Assembly: GCF_001698815.1 (NCBI RefSeq)
Contig: NZ_LGSI01000035.1
Span: forward strand, 1 to 64,000
Reading direction: 5' to 3'
Origin: Pseudomonas syringae
GTDB taxonomy: Bacteria; Pseudomonadota; Gammaproteobacteria; Pseudomonadales; Pseudomonadaceae
Length of the DNA: 64,000 nucleotides
Shown: positions 62,599 to 64,000 of the stretch, in pieces
How positions within the stretch are numbered: the first letter of the stretch is position 1
Layout of the letters: the number at the start of each line of letters is the position of its first letter
Notes under the pieces: generated by a model
What the model saw: the letters and a program-made list of their open reading frames with translations, nothing else
Databases searched by the model: none
What the model was told of the DNA's origin: nothing
Program-made: the position numbers and the translations under genes

Positions 62599-62732
62599 CC
62601 CAATCATGCCCACTAAGTACGATATGTTTTTTGTGCAACAAAGAGGTGGAAACCAAACTGCTGGGGATTATTCAGCGCTCGGTGGCGCGCAAGAGAGGCT
62701 GCACTACTCAGCTCAGCCCCGTTCGATATGCG

Positions 62733-62970
62733 TCATGCCTTTTTTTTGACAATCAAATCAACCATTTGACCTACTGTTTTCGCCGCTCTTAACGACGCAT
62801 CATCAAGGTGAATCCCGAACTCTGTTTCGGCAGTACCAACAATAGATATCATGTCTAATTCACTAGCTTTCAGTGCTAAATGTAGAAGCTTCCGTGATTT
62901 TCTCGACGTCAGCGCCAAGTTCGTCAGCAACGATTCCTCGAAATGTGAGAACTATCTCAGCCCTTTTCAT
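62733..62970 (-). pseudogene. Acyl-carrier-protein-like gene, frameshifted
   Basis: ATG 62970 has GGAGAGG upstream. The first frame (MKRAEIVLTFRGIVADELGA, DVEKITEASTF) is the N-terminal ACP helix. After about 62885 the frame changes to KASELDMISIVGTAETEFGIHLDDASLRAAKTVGQMVDLIVKKK, the second half. The usual DSL phosphopantetheine motif reads SELD, so carrier function is doubtful even if the frame were restored. It may be a broken accessory ACP. Confidence 0.65.
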
Positions 62971-63103
62971 AGCGCACCTCTCCTTGGTTGTTCGAATGGA
63001 CAGTTCGATATTCCAATCTTTAACGAGGCACCGCAACTGTCATAAGTTACAGGTTCTAACCAAAAATCAGCGTATTCCGACGACCGGTAATTCCCCCCTG
63101 ACT

Positions 63104-63949
63104 TCACCGTCCGCAGATTAAATCTGCCTCAATTAGCCTCCGCCCAATCCACTCCGCGACCTGCGGCACAACGGCGTTTCCGGCAGCGAAAGCCTCCGCA
63201 AGGTTGGCCGCATCCAGTCCGAGGCAAAGCCCATCATCTTCAGGCGCTCGCTGCCGCTCAACCATCTGATGCCATGCGTTCGGCTCAGCGACGAAAGTTG
63301 TGCAGCCCATAGCGATCTGTGACCCTGAGTTGTTTGCCAACAGAGTATTGGCAGCCCATGCATCCGCGGGCCGTGGCCACTGGACCGTGCCAGACGCCGG
63401 AGGTATTGCGTCCACTGGCGCGGCGTCAGCCAGCAGCTCCATGGGGGGCATTTGTCGATAACCGGCGACCAGGAATACGCGACGACGTTGCTGGGGGACT
63501 CCGAAATATTGAGCATTAAGCACTCGCCAAAATCCCACATACCCGCAGTCCGCAAGGGCCCGGACGACTGTTTCAAAGTCCTGGCAATCGTTGACAGCGA
63601 GCAGGTTAACGACGTTCTCAAGCACCACCCAGCGAGGTTGAGTTTCTTTGAGGATGCGTATGACTTCCCAGAAAAGGCTGCTGCGCGCGCCGCGTAGTCC
63701 GTTGGGCTTGCCTCCTGCAAGACTGATGTCCTGGCAGGGAAATCCTCCGGTGATGACGTCGACGGGTGACAGGTTGTGTGCGCCGCAGTGACGCACATCT
63801 TCGAACTGTTGGGCATGAGGAAATCGATCGGCAAGCACAGCCCGGTTAACCGGGTTGAGTTCAACTTGCCAGGCGCTGCGATAGCCTGCGTTTTCAAATC
63901 CGACATCAAAACCCCCTATGCCTGCGAACAGGCTTCCAATGGTTGGCAT
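63104..63949 (-). CDS. dcm: DNA (cytosine-5-)-methyltransferase
   Basis: The 281-residue product has the C5-MTase motifs in order: I FAGIGGFDVGF, IV GGFPCQDIS (catalytic Cys), VI LENV, VIII QQRRRVF and X AGNAVVPQVAEWIG. The target-recognition region between VIII and X is short, as in phage and island enzymes. No cognate restriction gene lies in the window. The methylation target cannot be read from sequence. Confidence 0.93.
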   Translation of the reverse strand: MPTIGSLFAGIGGFDVGFENAGYRSAWQVELNPVNRAVLADRFPHAQQFEDVRHCGAHNLSPVDVITGGFPCQDISLAGGKPNGLRGARSSLFWEVIRILKETQPRWVVLENVVNLLAVNDCQDFETVVRALADCGYVGFWRVLNAQYFGVPQQRRRVFLVAGYRQMPPMELLADAAPVDAIPPASGTVQWPRPADAWAANTLLANNSGSQIAMGCTTFVAEPNAWHQMVERQRAPEDDGLCLGLDAANLAEAFAAGNAVVPQVAEWIGRRLIEADLICGR

Positions 63950-64000
63950 CCACTAACTCCGGTGGGCGGATGCTCTTGGCGTTCTGGAAGGAGGCTCTGG

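Overview
The window looks like a Pseudomonas chromosome of the fluorescens/syringae lineage. The thrS-infC-rpmI-rplT-pheS-pheT-ihfA-MerR-tRNA-Pro order, a PvdQ-type acylase, a DpkA reductase, DUF1654 and LexA boxes of the CTGT-N8-ACAG type all fit that group. Species cannot be fixed from sequence reading alone.

Region 1 (1 to about 19,930) is an accessory block built by successive insertions. It holds an IS66-family element whose tnpC is interrupted by the 5' end of a group II intron, then decayed genes (SDR dehydrogenase, second IS66 remnant, frameshifted inositol-monophosphatase). Small orphan genes follow (AbrB-like, KTSC, exported glycine-zipper protein), then a tyrosine recombinase paired with a HEPN-like gene and an AT-rich exported/membrane protein pair. 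The most interesting unit is a tightly overlapping three-gene operon on the minus strand (10,700-15,274): a small winged-helix-like protein, a Rad50/SMC-like ABC ATPase with a CxxC...CxxC insert, and a large protein ending in a PD-(D/E)XK nuclease-like domain. It has the architecture of ABC-three-component/Lamassu-like conflict systems and is flanked by inverted copies of a 22-bp motif resembling IS21-type terminal repeats. Beyond it are a frameshifted HNH endonuclease, a frameshifted tyrosine-recombinase-like gene, an exported epoxide-hydrolase-like enzyme, a membrane protein, a hydrolase fragment and a perfect 30-bp inverted repeat. A response-regulator gene cut to 33 codons marks the junction with the core genome near 19,930.

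Region 2 (20.3-45.2 kb) is core genome: dgt, an EAL phosphodiesterase, the yqjD-yqjE-yqjK-like membrane cluster, an ammonium transporter, sodC, a pseudouridine synthase, the molybdopterin genes mobA, moaB and moeA, a Kef-type antiporter, pvdQ beside a FecR-like gene, dpkA, a ParD-like/methionine aminopeptidase pair and a LexA-controlled DUF1654-endA operon.

Region 3 (45.3-52.4 kb) is a complete ribose operon (rbsBACRKD) extended by an exported nucleoside hydrolase. Nucleosides could be cleaved outside the inner membrane, and the ribose imported, converted by RbsD and phosphorylated by RbsK. A LacI-type palindrome overlaps the rbsB promoter region.

Region 4 (52.4-62.3 kb) holds small envelope and cold-shock genes and the translation cluster thrS (infC with an AUU start), rpmI, rplT, pheS, pheT, ihfA, a MerR-like regulator and tRNA-Pro(GGG). 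Downstream of the tRNA (62.3-64 kb) accessory DNA starts again, with a decayed C5-methyltransferase tail, a frameshifted acyl-carrier-like gene and an apparently intact dcm-type methyltransferase. This is consistent with repeated integration at the tRNA.
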